Positions 5,680-11,973 of a stretch of 15,257 nt of DNA are shown piece by piece. This DNA is from Scybalousia_A sp964626385 (GTDB lineage Bacteria; Bacteroidota; Bacteroidia; Bacteroidales; P3). Made by a program: the position numbers and the translations under genes. The notes below the pieces were generated by a model that was given only the letters and a program-made list of their open reading frames with translations, had not been told where the DNA came from and made no database searches. Numbering within the stretch: the first letter of the stretch is position 1; each line of letters starts with the position of its first letter. The stretch lies in the NCBI GenBank assembly GCA_964626385.1, contig CAZVEO010000060.1, positions 1 to 15,257 on the forward strand, read 5' to 3'.

Positions 5680-7452
5680 TTATTTTTTCTCGTTCTCTTG
5701 TTTGGTCATTTCCTCTTTCAATGAAGCCAATACGTCCAAATCTCCAAGTGTTGTTCTCTCCAAAGATTGATTTATTTTCATAGTTGCACTTTCTTTCTTT
5801 CCTGATTTTTCTTCTTCTTGTTTCCAAGTACGAGAATGAGAAAGTACTATACGTTTTGCTTCTTTTGAAAATTCTATAACTTTGAAAGGAAGTTTTTCAT
5901 CTACCTTAGCGTTGGTCTTATCCTCTTTTTGCAATTGTCCCTTAGGACAAAAACCTTCTATTCCATAAGGAAGATTAACCACTGCTCCACTCTTCTCGTT
6001 TATAGAGGTTATTGTTCCTTCGTGTACAGAACCAATAGTAAAGATAGATTCAAAAACATCCCAAGGATTTTCTTCTAATTGCTTGTGTCCAAGAGAAAGT
6101 CTGCGGTTTTCCTCATCTACTTCCAAAACAACTACATCTATTTTCTCTCCTATTTTGGTAAATTCTGCTGGATGTTTTATTTTCTTTGACCAAGAAAGGT
6201 CTGAAATATGAATAAGTCCATCAACTCCTTCCTCCAACTCTACAAAAATACCAAAATTAGTAAAGTTTCTAACAATAGCGGTGTGTTTGCTACCTACAGG
6301 ATATTTTTCAGCAATATTTACCCATGGGTCTGGCATAAGTTGTTTGATACCCAAAGACATCTTTCTGCCTTCTCTGTCAAGTGTAAGAATAACAGCCTCT
6401 ACTTCTTGTCCTACTTTAAGGAATTCGTGAGCAGTTCTCAAATGTTGACTCCATGACATTTCGGTTACGTGAATCAAACCTTCAACACCAGGTATTACCT
6501 CAACAAATGCTCCGTAATCTGCTATAACTACAACTTTACCTTTTACTCTATCACCAACTTTTAAATTAGGGTCTAATTGGTCCCAAGGATGAGGAGTAAG
6601 TTGTTTTAAGCCCAAAGCAATACGCTTTTTCTCTTGGTCAAATTCAAGTATAACAACTTTGATTTTCTCATCAAGTTTAACGATTTCCTCAGGGTGATTG
6701 ATTCTTCCCCAAGAAAGGTCGGTAATATGTATAAGGCCATCAACACCACCAAGGTCAACAAATACTCCGTAAGAAGTAATGTTTTTGACAGTTCCTTCCA
6801 AAACTTGACCTTTTTCCAAATGAGACATAATTTCCGCCTTTTGAGCCTCTATCTCATCTTCTATCAATGCTTTGTGGGAAACAACTACGTTCTTAAATTC
6901 ATTGTTGATTTTTACAACTTTGAACTCCATAGTTTTGTCCACAAATACATCGTAATCTCTTATAGGTTTAACGTCTATTTGACTACCCGGCAAGAAAGCC
7001 TCAATGCCAAACACATCTACAATCAAGCCACCTTTGGTTCTTGATTTAACGTAACCCTTAATAATTTCTCCACTTTCATAAGCCTCGTTAACTCTATCCC
7101 AAGATTTAAGTATGCGAGCCTTTTTGTGTGAAAGCAATAATTGACCATTGACATCCTCTTGGTTCTCAATAAATACTTCAACAGTATCACCAACTTTTAA
7201 ATCTGGATTGTAACGAAACTCTGCAACAGGAATAACCCCATCTGATTTAAAACCAATATTGACAACTACTTCTCTGTCATTGATAGATACCACTTTACCT
7301 TGTGCTATCTGCTCTTCTCCTATTTGGCTAAATGTTTTGTCGTAAGCAGATTCAAGTTTTTCTCTTTCTTCTTGTTTATAAACTTCACCTTTGGTATCTA
7401 TCTCATCCCAATTGAAGTTTTCCAATGGTTTAATGTCTTTTGTTTCTCTCAT
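5680..7452 (-). CDS. rpsA: 30S ribosomal protein S1
   Basis: S1 is the RNA-binding protein of the small subunit that helps load and unfold mRNA, especially when Shine-Dalgarno sequences are weak, as here. The 590-residue product has six S1 (OB-fold) repeats at about 49-110, 128-193, 215-283, 300-371, 387-458 and 474-540. Repeats 3 to 5 show the canonical YGxFV...G(V)xGLIHxxxxSW pattern; 1, 2 and 6 are more diverged, as usual for S1. An acidic N-terminal extension and a C-terminal tail with TTLGDLDVLASLKEEM look Bacteroidetes-specific. The ATG at 7452 has no clear ribosome site but gives the expected N terminus. Its promoter diverges from that of ribH, and a leader of about 110 bases precedes it. 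Confidence 0.96.
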   Translation of the reverse strand: MRETKDIKPLENFNWDEIDTKGEVYKQEEREKLESAYDKTFSQIGEEQIAQGKVVSINDREVVVNIGFKSDGVIPVAEFRYNPDLKVGDTVEVFIENQEDVNGQLLLSHKKARILKSWDRVNEAYESGEIIKGYVKSRTKGGLIVDVFGIEAFLPGSQIDVKPIRDYDVFVDKTMEFKVVKINNEFKNVVVSHKALIEDEIEAQKAEIMSHLEKGQVLEGTVKNITSYGVFVDLGGVDGLIHITDLSWGRINHPEEIVKLDEKIKVVILEFDQEKKRIALGLKQLTPHPWDQLDPNLKVGDRVKGKVVVIADYGAFVEVIPGVEGLIHVTEMSWSQHLRTAHEFLKVGQEVEAVILTLDREGRKMSLGIKQLMPDPWVNIAEKYPVGSKHTAIVRNFTNFGIFVELEEGVDGLIHISDLSWSKKIKHPAEFTKIGEKIDVVVLEVDEENRRLSLGHKQLEENPWDVFESIFTIGSVHEGTITSINEKSGAVVNLPYGIEGFCPKGQLQKEDKTNAKVDEKLPFKVIEFSKEAKRIVLSHSRTWKQEEEKSGKKESATMKINQSLERTTLGDLDVLASLKEEMTKQENEKK

Positions 7453-7571
7453 GGAAACTTTGTTTTTTGTTTTGTATCAGCATCTTACCCTACTGAGAAA
7501 AGTTATTAAAATAAAAACTATCAAAATAGAATTTAAAGAGGTAAGTCCCTAAAAACTAAAATTTCGTTTTG

Positions 7572-7603
7572 CAAAATTATAAATTATTTTGAAAATGTGC
7601 AAA
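7572..7603 (-). promoter_or_regulatory. rpsA promoter
   Basis: On the minus strand, TTTG (7603-7600) and TAATTTTG (7579-7572) are spaced by 20 bases, matching the Bacteroidetes -33/-7 consensus. The predicted start is near 7565, leaving a leader of about 110 bases. Confidence 0.7.
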
Positions 7604-7706
7604 TTAACCATAAAAAACAGGTGAAAGTATTGTTAAAATAACACTAACTCGGTGTAAGAAATAGTGAAACAATATCGAAAAGTAATGCAAAATAAATCAA
7701 AACATC

Positions 7707-7735
7707 ATTGATAAGAAAAAATAATTGTACCTTTG
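7707..7735 (+). promoter_or_regulatory. ribH-fmt promoter
   Basis: ATTG (7707-7710) and TACCTTTG (7728-7735) are 17 bases apart. The -7 box is a full TAnnTTTG match. Transcription would begin near 7741, so an in-frame TTG at 7733 cannot be the ribH start. Confidence 0.75.
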
Positions 7736-7762
7736 CACAATATTAATACAAATAAAAATAAA

Positions 7763-8239
7763 ATGTCATCGGAATTAAAAAATTTATCTTCTTACAATAA
7801 GGATGAAGTACCCTCAGGGGCAAGGTCTAGTTTTGGAATAGTGGTTTCAGAGTGGAATAATGAGATAACAGATGCTTTATTACAAGGTGCCATTCAGACT
7901 CTTTTGGATAACGGCACAGATGAAAGAGATATTCACATACAACATGTTCCCGGTGCTTTTGAACTACCTTTTGGAGCATCTGAATTATCTTCAAAAAAGA
8001 AATTTGATGCTATTATTTGTCTTGGTTGTATAATACAAGGTGAGACACGACATTTTGAATTTATAGCCTCAGCCGTTGCCAATGGTATAATGCAGGTTTC
8101 TTTGAAAGAAGAATTGCCTGTGATTTTTGGAGTGCTAACAACAAACGACTTGCAGCAAGCAAAAGAACGTTCGGGCGGAAGGCACGGGAATAAAGGTGTG
8201 GAAGCCGCTATTACAGCTCTAAAAATGACTACTCTATAA
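7763..8239 (+). CDS. ribH: 6,7-dimethyl-8-ribityllumazine synthase
   Basis: This enzyme performs the next-to-last step of riboflavin synthesis, condensing 5-amino-6-ribitylaminouracil with dihydroxybutanone phosphate in the cytoplasm, usually as a 60-mer or pentamer. From the ATG at 7763 the protein has 158 residues. Visible motifs are FGIVVSEWN (24-32), VPGAFELP (62-69), the active-site segment CIIQGETRHFEF (89-100) with the catalytic His (97), and the phosphate-binding region ERSGGRHGNKG (135-145). An upstream TTG at 7733 would add 10 residues but lies in the -7 promoter box, so 7763 is chosen. fmt follows after 11 bases, so the two are probably co-transcribed. No riboflavin riboswitch is seen in the short leader. 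Confidence 0.95.
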   Translation: MSSELKNLSSYNKDEVPSGARSSFGIVVSEWNNEITDALLQGAIQTLLDNGTDERDIHIQHVPGAFELPFGASELSSKKKFDAIICLGCIIQGETRHFEFIASAVANGIMQVSLKEELPVIFGVLTTNDLQQAKERSGGRHGNKGVEAAITALKMTTL

Positions 8240-8250
8240 ATAGTGTAGGT

Positions 8251-9216
8251 ATGCGAGCAAAAGATTTGCGTATTATTTTTTTTGGCACACCGGAAATTGC
8301 TGCCATAGAATTAGAACATTTGGTAAAACACGGTTACAACGTTATTGCTGTGGTTACTAATGTTGACAAGCAAATGGGAAGAGGTCAAAAAGTTGCTTTT
8401 AGCGAAGTCAAACAAAAAGCAATAGATTTGGGGATAACAAAAATTTTACAGCCTCAAAGTATGAAAGACCCTACTTTCATTGAGGAATTGCAACTGTTAG
8501 AACCAGATGTTCAAATAGTTGTTGCTTTTAGGATGATGCCTCAGCAAGTTTATTCTTTGCCAACTTTGGGTACCTTTAATTTTCATACCTCGTTATTGCC
8601 TCAGTATAGAGGTGCAGCACCTATAAATTGGGCTATAATCAACGGAGAAAAGCAGACAGGAATAACAACATTTTTATTAAACGACAAAATAGATTGTGGC
8701 GAAATACTTTTGCAACAAAGCATAGATATAACAGAACAAACCGATTTTGAATCTTTGTATTATGAAATGGCCGAGAAAGGAAAAACTCTTATAGAAGACA
8801 CCCTTAATTTGTTGGCAAAAGGAAATTATACAACCATAAAACAAAATAGCAATTCTTTATTCAAACCTGCTCCAAAGATTTTTAAAGAAAATACCTTTAT
8901 AAATTGGAATAAAAAGGGCGAAGAAATTGTCAATTTTGTTCGCGGACTCTGTCCTATACCTGCCGCAAAAGCCGTTTTTAAGGATGAAAACAACGAAAAA
9001 ACATACGTTTTTAAAGTATTTAAGACTAAACTAATAAGAAAAAATATAGAAAATCAAATTGGTACCCTATGGATAGAGAATAAAAAAAATATTTTGGTGC
9101 AAACCTCTGATTCTATTCTACAACTAATTGATTTACAATTATCAGGAAAAAAACGTATGCCCGACTATGAATTAGTAAAAGGTTTAAGAATAGGTAATTA
9201 CTTAAAAAACGAATAA
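8251..9216 (+). CDS. fmt: Methionyl-tRNA formyltransferase
   Basis: Fmt transfers a formyl group from 10-formyltetrahydrofolate to initiator Met-tRNA, readying it for bacterial translation initiation. The N-terminal Rossmann-like domain opens with DLRIIFFGTPEIA (5-17). The catalytic core shows NFHTSLLPQYRGAAP (110-124), with the conserved Asn110 and His112, and Asp148 in KIDCGE completes the usual triad. The C-terminal tRNA-binding domain spans roughly 210-315 and begins around FINWNKKGEEIVNFVRGL. The length, 321 residues, is standard. The gene is 11 bases after ribH and has no promoter of its own. No peptide deformylase gene lies beside it. A weak A/T hairpin at 9215-9235 may end the transcript. 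Confidence 0.95.
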   Translation: MRAKDLRIIFFGTPEIAAIELEHLVKHGYNVIAVVTNVDKQMGRGQKVAFSEVKQKAIDLGITKILQPQSMKDPTFIEELQLLEPDVQIVVAFRMMPQQVYSLPTLGTFNFHTSLLPQYRGAAPINWAIINGEKQTGITTFLLNDKIDCGEILLQQSIDITEQTDFESLYYEMAEKGKTLIEDTLNLLAKGNYTTIKQNSNSLFKPAPKIFKENTFINWNKKGEEIVNFVRGLCPIPAAKAVFKDENNEKTYVFKVFKTKLIRKNIENQIGTLWIENKKNILVQTSDSILQLIDLQLSGKKRMPDYELVKGLRIGNYLKNE

Positions 9217-9235
9217 AAAAAATAAAGTTTTTTTT
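9215..9235 (+). terminator. Weak A/T hairpin after fmt
   Basis: Eight A (9215-9222) face eight T (9228-9235) across a 5-base loop taaag. The T run could support termination, but a stem of A-U pairs alone is weak. HU has its own promoter just downstream, so a transcript end here is plausible. Confidence 0.3.
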
Positions 9236-9242
9236 GTTAAAA

Positions 9243-9275
9243 TTTTGTTACATAATTATTATTGTTATATATTTG
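9243..9275 (+). promoter_or_regulatory. HU gene promoter
   Basis: TTTTG (9243-9247) and TATATTTG (9268-9275) are separated by 20 bases, a clean Bacteroidetes promoter. The predicted leader to the ATG at 9317 is about 35 bases. Confidence 0.7.
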
Positions 9276-9316
9276 CATAGTTAAAATAATATAAACATTT
9301 AATAACAATTACAACG

Positions 9317-9604
9317 ATGACAAAGAAAGAATTTGCAGACAGAATGGCCGAAAAAACCGGTATGACAAAGATTGATTCTCTTAAAGCGTATGATGCTTTT
9401 CTTGGTGTAACAGCAGATTATTTGAAAGAAGGTGAAAAAGTTGCTCTTTTGGGTTTTGGAACTTTTTCTCTACAACACAAAGATGCTCGTGAGGCAAGAA
9501 ATCCAAGAGACGGTAAGACTATAAAAGTTGCCGCTAAAACTGTTGTTAAATTTAAAGCAGGTAAGGCTTTAAGCGACAGCGTTGTTAATGTAAAAGTTAA
9601 ATAA
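9317..9604 (+). CDS. HU-family DNA-binding protein
   Basis: HU-type proteins are small dimers that bend and compact DNA in the nucleoid. The 95-residue product has the helical N terminus MTKKEFADRMAEKTG, the turn GFGTF (46-50), the beta-arm with the DNA-intercalating RNP motif (61-63) and the closing FKAGKALSD (79-87). It is a full-length, standard member. It could be HU or an IHF-like paralogue; sequence alone does not separate them, so no symbol is given. It forms its own transcript, with a promoter at 9243-9275 and a strong terminator 25 bases after the stop. The ATG at 9317 has no Shine-Dalgarno sequence, only an A-rich leader. Confidence 0.95.
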   Translation: MTKKEFADRMAEKTGMTKIDSLKAYDAFLGVTADYLKEGEKVALLGFGTFSLQHKDAREARNPRDGKTIKVAAKTVVKFKAGKALSDSVVNVKVK

Positions 9605-9628
9605 CATTTTGCTGAATAAACAACAAAG

Positions 9629-9664
9629 AATAGGACACACGCTCATAGTGTGTCTTATTTTTTT
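9629..9664 (+). terminator. HU gene terminator
   Basis: AATAGGACACAC (9629-9640) pairs with GTGTGTCTTATT (9648-9659) over 12 positions with one G-U pair, around a 7-base loop, followed by a run of T to 9664. The G-U pair works only on the plus-strand transcript. Confidence 0.9.
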
Positions 9665-9801
9665 GTCAAAAAAACTTTCCTTTCTTCCTATAAAAACACA
9701 AAAAAAAACAACTTCAAAACAGTTTTTCTTCTTCTTAATACAAGACTACTACAAAAAAAATATGTATTTTTGTTAACTTTTTATAACTTCTTTTATACTT
9801 G

Positions 9802-9831
9802 TTTAATTATTTATAATTTAATTATTTATAA
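9802..9831. repeat. Perfect tandem 15-bp repeat
   Basis: TTTAATTATTTATAA occurs twice head-to-tail (9802-9816 and 9817-9831) with no mismatch. The unit is pure A and T, so it may be simple slippage. Confidence 0.8.
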
Positions 9832-9894
9832 TATCTTTACAAATAAAATATCATTGGTTGAAATAAAAAAAAACTAAATATTTTTTCATTTTTA

Positions 9895-9925
9895 TTTGGT
9901 AGTTGTAAAAAAGGTTGTATCTTTG
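9895..9925 (+). promoter_or_regulatory. tRNA-Val promoter
   Basis: TTTG (9895-9898) and TATCTTTG (9918-9925) are 19 bases apart, matching both consensus boxes. Transcription would start near 9931, about 50 bases before the mature tRNA. Confidence 0.75.
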
Positions 9926-9980
9926 CATTCGCAATTGAGGGAGATAACAACACGATTGCAAAAAGTTCTTTTAAAATAAT

Positions 9981-10055
9981 GGGAGTATAGCTCAGTTGGT
10001 TTAGAGCATCTGCCTTACAAGCAGAGGGTCATAGGTTCGACTCCTATTACTCCCA
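9981..10055 (+). tRNA. tRNA-Val (anticodon UAC)
   Basis: A full cloverleaf is visible: a 7-bp acceptor stem (GGGAGTA with TACTCCC), a D stem GCTC/GAGC, an anticodon stem TCTGC/GCAGA with loop CTTACAA, and a T stem ATAGG/CCTAT with loop TTCGACT. The anticodon TAC (10016-10018) reads GUA and related valine codons. CCA is not encoded and must be added. A dedicated promoter and a strong terminator flank the gene, so it is a single-tRNA transcript. Confidence 0.97.
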
Positions 10056-10065
10056 CTCTTCAAAG

Positions 10066-10101
10066 AAGTCTTGTAAAACACAACCTTACAAGACTTTTTT
10101 T
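10066..10101 (+). terminator. tRNA-Val terminator
   Basis: AAGTCTTGTAA (10066-10076) pairs perfectly over 11 bp with TTACAAGACTT (10086-10096), loop of 9 bases, followed by T to 10101. It lies 10 bases past the mature tRNA end. Confidence 0.92.
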
Positions 10102-10240
10102 ATTGAAAATTGTAAATATGTTCCACTTAAAAAAATCATTTTCATTTCATTAAAATTAAGTTGTATACAAAACAATTACAAAAAAAGCACATTGCTATTT
10201 CAAAACTTAATAGAGAAAAACATTAAAGCGGATCTATATA

Positions 10241-10271
10241 TTGTTGTACTGTTATGATTATTTTAGATTTG
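10241..10271 (+). promoter_or_regulatory. Promoter of the peptidase-PASTA-T9SS unit
   Basis: TTGTTG (10241-10246) and TAGATTTG (10264-10271) are 17 bases apart. The start would be near 10277, about 70 bases before the ATG at 10348. The rest of the gap 10102-10347 shows nothing else. Confidence 0.55.
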
Positions 10272-10347
10272 TGTTTTAACTCTTTCTTGCAATAAAATAA
10301 AGAAACTTTCGTTTATCATAAACCTTAACAAATATATAATTAAAAAT

Positions 10348-11064
10348 ATGATAGATACAAGCGTTGCATTATTTGGAACAAATGCGTTTTATTGGATTAT
10401 TTTCTTCGCTACAATGCTTCTTAGTTGGTGGGCGAGTACATCTTTAAACAAGTCTTTTAAGAAATACTCAAAGATACATACAGAAGGAAACCTTACTGGA
10501 AAAGAAGTAGCCGAAAAAATGCTTAAAGATAATGATATTTATGATGTTAAAGTAACTTGCATAGGAGGACATTTGACAGATAATTACAACCCTACCAATA
10601 AAACTCTTAATCTTAGCCCTGATGTATATAATGGTACCTCTGTTGCTTCGGCGGCCGTTGCGGCTCATGAGTGTGGTCATGCTGTGCAACATGCTACAGC
10701 TTACTCTTGGTTGCAAATGAGAAGTACTTTGGTTCCTGTGGTTAGTTTTGCAAGTCAATGGGTAACATGGGTGCTTTTGGCAGGTATGTTGCTTTTGCGT
10801 GCTTTTCCTCAACTGCTTTTGGTAGGTATTATTTTGTTTGCTCTTACAACATTGTTCTCTTTTGTAACTTTGCCCGTGGAAATAGATGCCTCAAAAAGAG
10901 CTTTGGCTTGGTTAGGTCGTAGTGCCATTACCTCTCCACAAACTCACCCTAAAGCGGAAAGAGCGTTAAGATTAGCTGCTTATACATACGTTATTGCAGC
11001 AATTTCTTCTTTGGCTACGCTATTATATTACGTAATGATGTACATCGGAGCGAGAAGAGATTAA
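10348..11064 (+). CDS. Membrane zinc metallopeptidase (Zn_peptidase_2 / YugP-like)
   Basis: This is a predicted integral-membrane neutral zinc protease. Its 238 residues show a first membrane segment (about 12-31), a soluble stretch leading to the zinc motif HECGH (107-111) within VAAHECGHAVQH, then two hydrophobic segments (about 126-173) and a last one (208-232). The segment PVEIDASKRAL (176-186) is characteristic of the PF04298 family, and its Glu178 is a likely third zinc ligand. Length is normal. The substrate of this family is not established. It is the first of three closely packed genes; the PASTA gene starts 15 bases after its stop, which suggests co-expression with envelope proteins. 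The family call is firm, the role unknown. Confidence 0.88.
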   Translation: MIDTSVALFGTNAFYWIIFFATMLLSWWASTSLNKSFKKYSKIHTEGNLTGKEVAEKMLKDNDIYDVKVTCIGGHLTDNYNPTNKTLNLSPDVYNGTSVASAAVAAHECGHAVQHATAYSWLQMRSTLVPVVSFASQWVTWVLLAGMLLLRAFPQLLLVGIILFALTTLFSFVTLPVEIDASKRALAWLGRSAITSPQTHPKAERALRLAAYTYVIAAISSLATLLYYVMMYIGARRD

Positions 11065-11079
11065 ATAAGAATATTTTTT

Positions 11080-11973
11080 ATGAGAAAAAGAGATTTCTTA
11101 AAAAGCAAACTTTTCTTTAAACATTTATTACTAATTGTTTTATCTTTCTTTGCTTTGCTGTTCATTGTAATGCAAATCTTGAAAGTATACACTCGTCATG
11201 GCAAAGAATATGAAGTACCAAAGATAACAGATAAGTTATTGCAAGATGTGGTAGATTCAGAAGAAATGGCTTTGTTTGATATTTTTATTTTAGACTCTAT
11301 TTACAGGGAAAATTTTCAACCCGGCACCATTCTTACTCAAGACCCCAATCCTGGTACTATGGTAAAAAAGGGTAGGAAAATATATGTTACCGTTGTAGCT
11401 TATTCGGGCGAAATAGTTTCTATGCCTTCTTGTGTTAATATGTCTTTGAAAACTGCTATTCAAAACCTCGTGGACAAGAATTTAAGAGTAGGCACCCTAA
11501 TATTTAGAAATACCGATATGAGCGGAGATGCTCTTGTTGTAGAGCAAAGATATGGCGGACAAACAATACGCACAGGTACAGATATACAGTGTGGAGAATC
11601 TGTTGATTTGGTGGTGGAAGTACCTTCCACAACTGCAATAATAAACATACCAGACGTACTTGGTCTAACGGAAAAAGAGGCTGAAATTATGCTTTGGAAA
11701 GCAGGGCTAAATGTTGGTACAAAACAATTTGATGGAGAAAAAGATACTCAAAAAATGAGAGTAGTTTCTTATTCTCCTCTTGTCAATAGTGCCACAATAG
11801 GCACAAGTATTTCTCTTAATTTTGTGAATGATAACTTGCGCAAATATAAAAAGCAAATAGAACAGTTTAGGAAAGAAAAGTCCTCTATGGCTGAACAAGA
11901 GCAAATAAATGCTCAAATAGAAGAACAAATAAATATGGGTGAGCTAAAGGAGCAAAACAATGAGGGTGATTAG
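11080..11973 (+). CDS. Single-span PASTA-domain protein
   Basis: The 297-residue protein has a short basic N terminus, one membrane helix (about 13-34), then three PASTA repeats in the periplasm (about 43-107, 112-181 and 187-249), each ending in a valine-rich strand. A charged helical tail rich in Gln and Glu (252-297) may form a coiled coil. PASTA repeats bind peptidoglycan or muropeptides in the kinases and penicillin-binding proteins where they were studied; here no kinase or transpeptidase domain is present. In many Bacteroidetes a similar protein sits beside ddl and rluD, which are absent here. The gene follows the peptidase by 15 bases, and its last 14 bases overlap the next start, so translation is probably coupled. 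A cell-wall sensing or scaffolding role is inference. Confidence 0.85.
   Translation: MRKRDFLKSKLFFKHLLLIVLSFFALLFIVMQILKVYTRHGKEYEVPKITDKLLQDVVDSEEMALFDIFILDSIYRENFQPGTILTQDPNPGTMVKKGRKIYVTVVAYSGEIVSMPSCVNMSLKTAIQNLVDKNLRVGTLIFRNTDMSGDALVVEQRYGGQTIRTGTDIQCGESVDLVVEVPSTTAIINIPDVLGLTEKEAEIMLWKAGLNVGTKQFDGEKDTQKMRVVSYSPLVNSATIGTSISLNFVNDNLRKYKKQIEQFRKEKSSMAEQEQINAQIEEQINMGELKEQNNEGD

Larger units (their letters stand above)
7453..7762. other. Divergent rpsA/ribH promoter region
   Basis: This 310-base gap separates two genes transcribed away from each other and holds one promoter for each (7572-7603 minus, 7707-7735 plus). Between the -7 boxes lie about 150 AT-rich bases. A weak inverted pair CTTACC (7484-7489) and GGTAAG (7540-7545) sits in the rpsA leader; I would not assign it a function. 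Confidence 0.7.
9665..9980. other. AT-rich gap between HU and tRNA-Val
   Basis: No gene is supported. A 75-codon frame (9650-9877) starts inside the HU terminator and reads as low-complexity Lys, Phe, Asn and Tyr. The gap contains a tandem 15-bp repeat (9802-9831) and the tRNA-Val promoter. Confidence 0.65.

Noticed and set aside
5527..5724. 65-codon plus-strand frame with a hydrophobic end
   Set aside because: It starts with GTG without a ribosome site and runs through the rpsA terminator and into the rpsA 3' end; the hydrophobic tail is antisense of the S1 tail.
6634..7044. 136-codon plus-strand frame inside rpsA
   Set aside because: It is antisense to S1 repeats, with no promoter and a low-complexity Phe, Asn and Tyr rich translation.
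7453..7762. FMN riboswitch ahead of ribH
   Set aside because: The predicted leader is only about 22 bases, too short for the riboswitch fold.
9765..9772. TATTTTTG as a promoter -7 box
   Set aside because: It lies in a T- and A-rich stretch with no gene downstream and no fitting -33 box, so it is probably chance.
9650..9877. 75-codon frame after HU
   Set aside because: It begins inside the HU terminator hairpin and encodes a low-complexity sequence typical of AT-rich gaps.
10468..10812. 114-codon minus-strand frame inside the peptidase gene
   Set aside because: It is antisense to a well-supported zinc peptidase with an intact HECGH motif.
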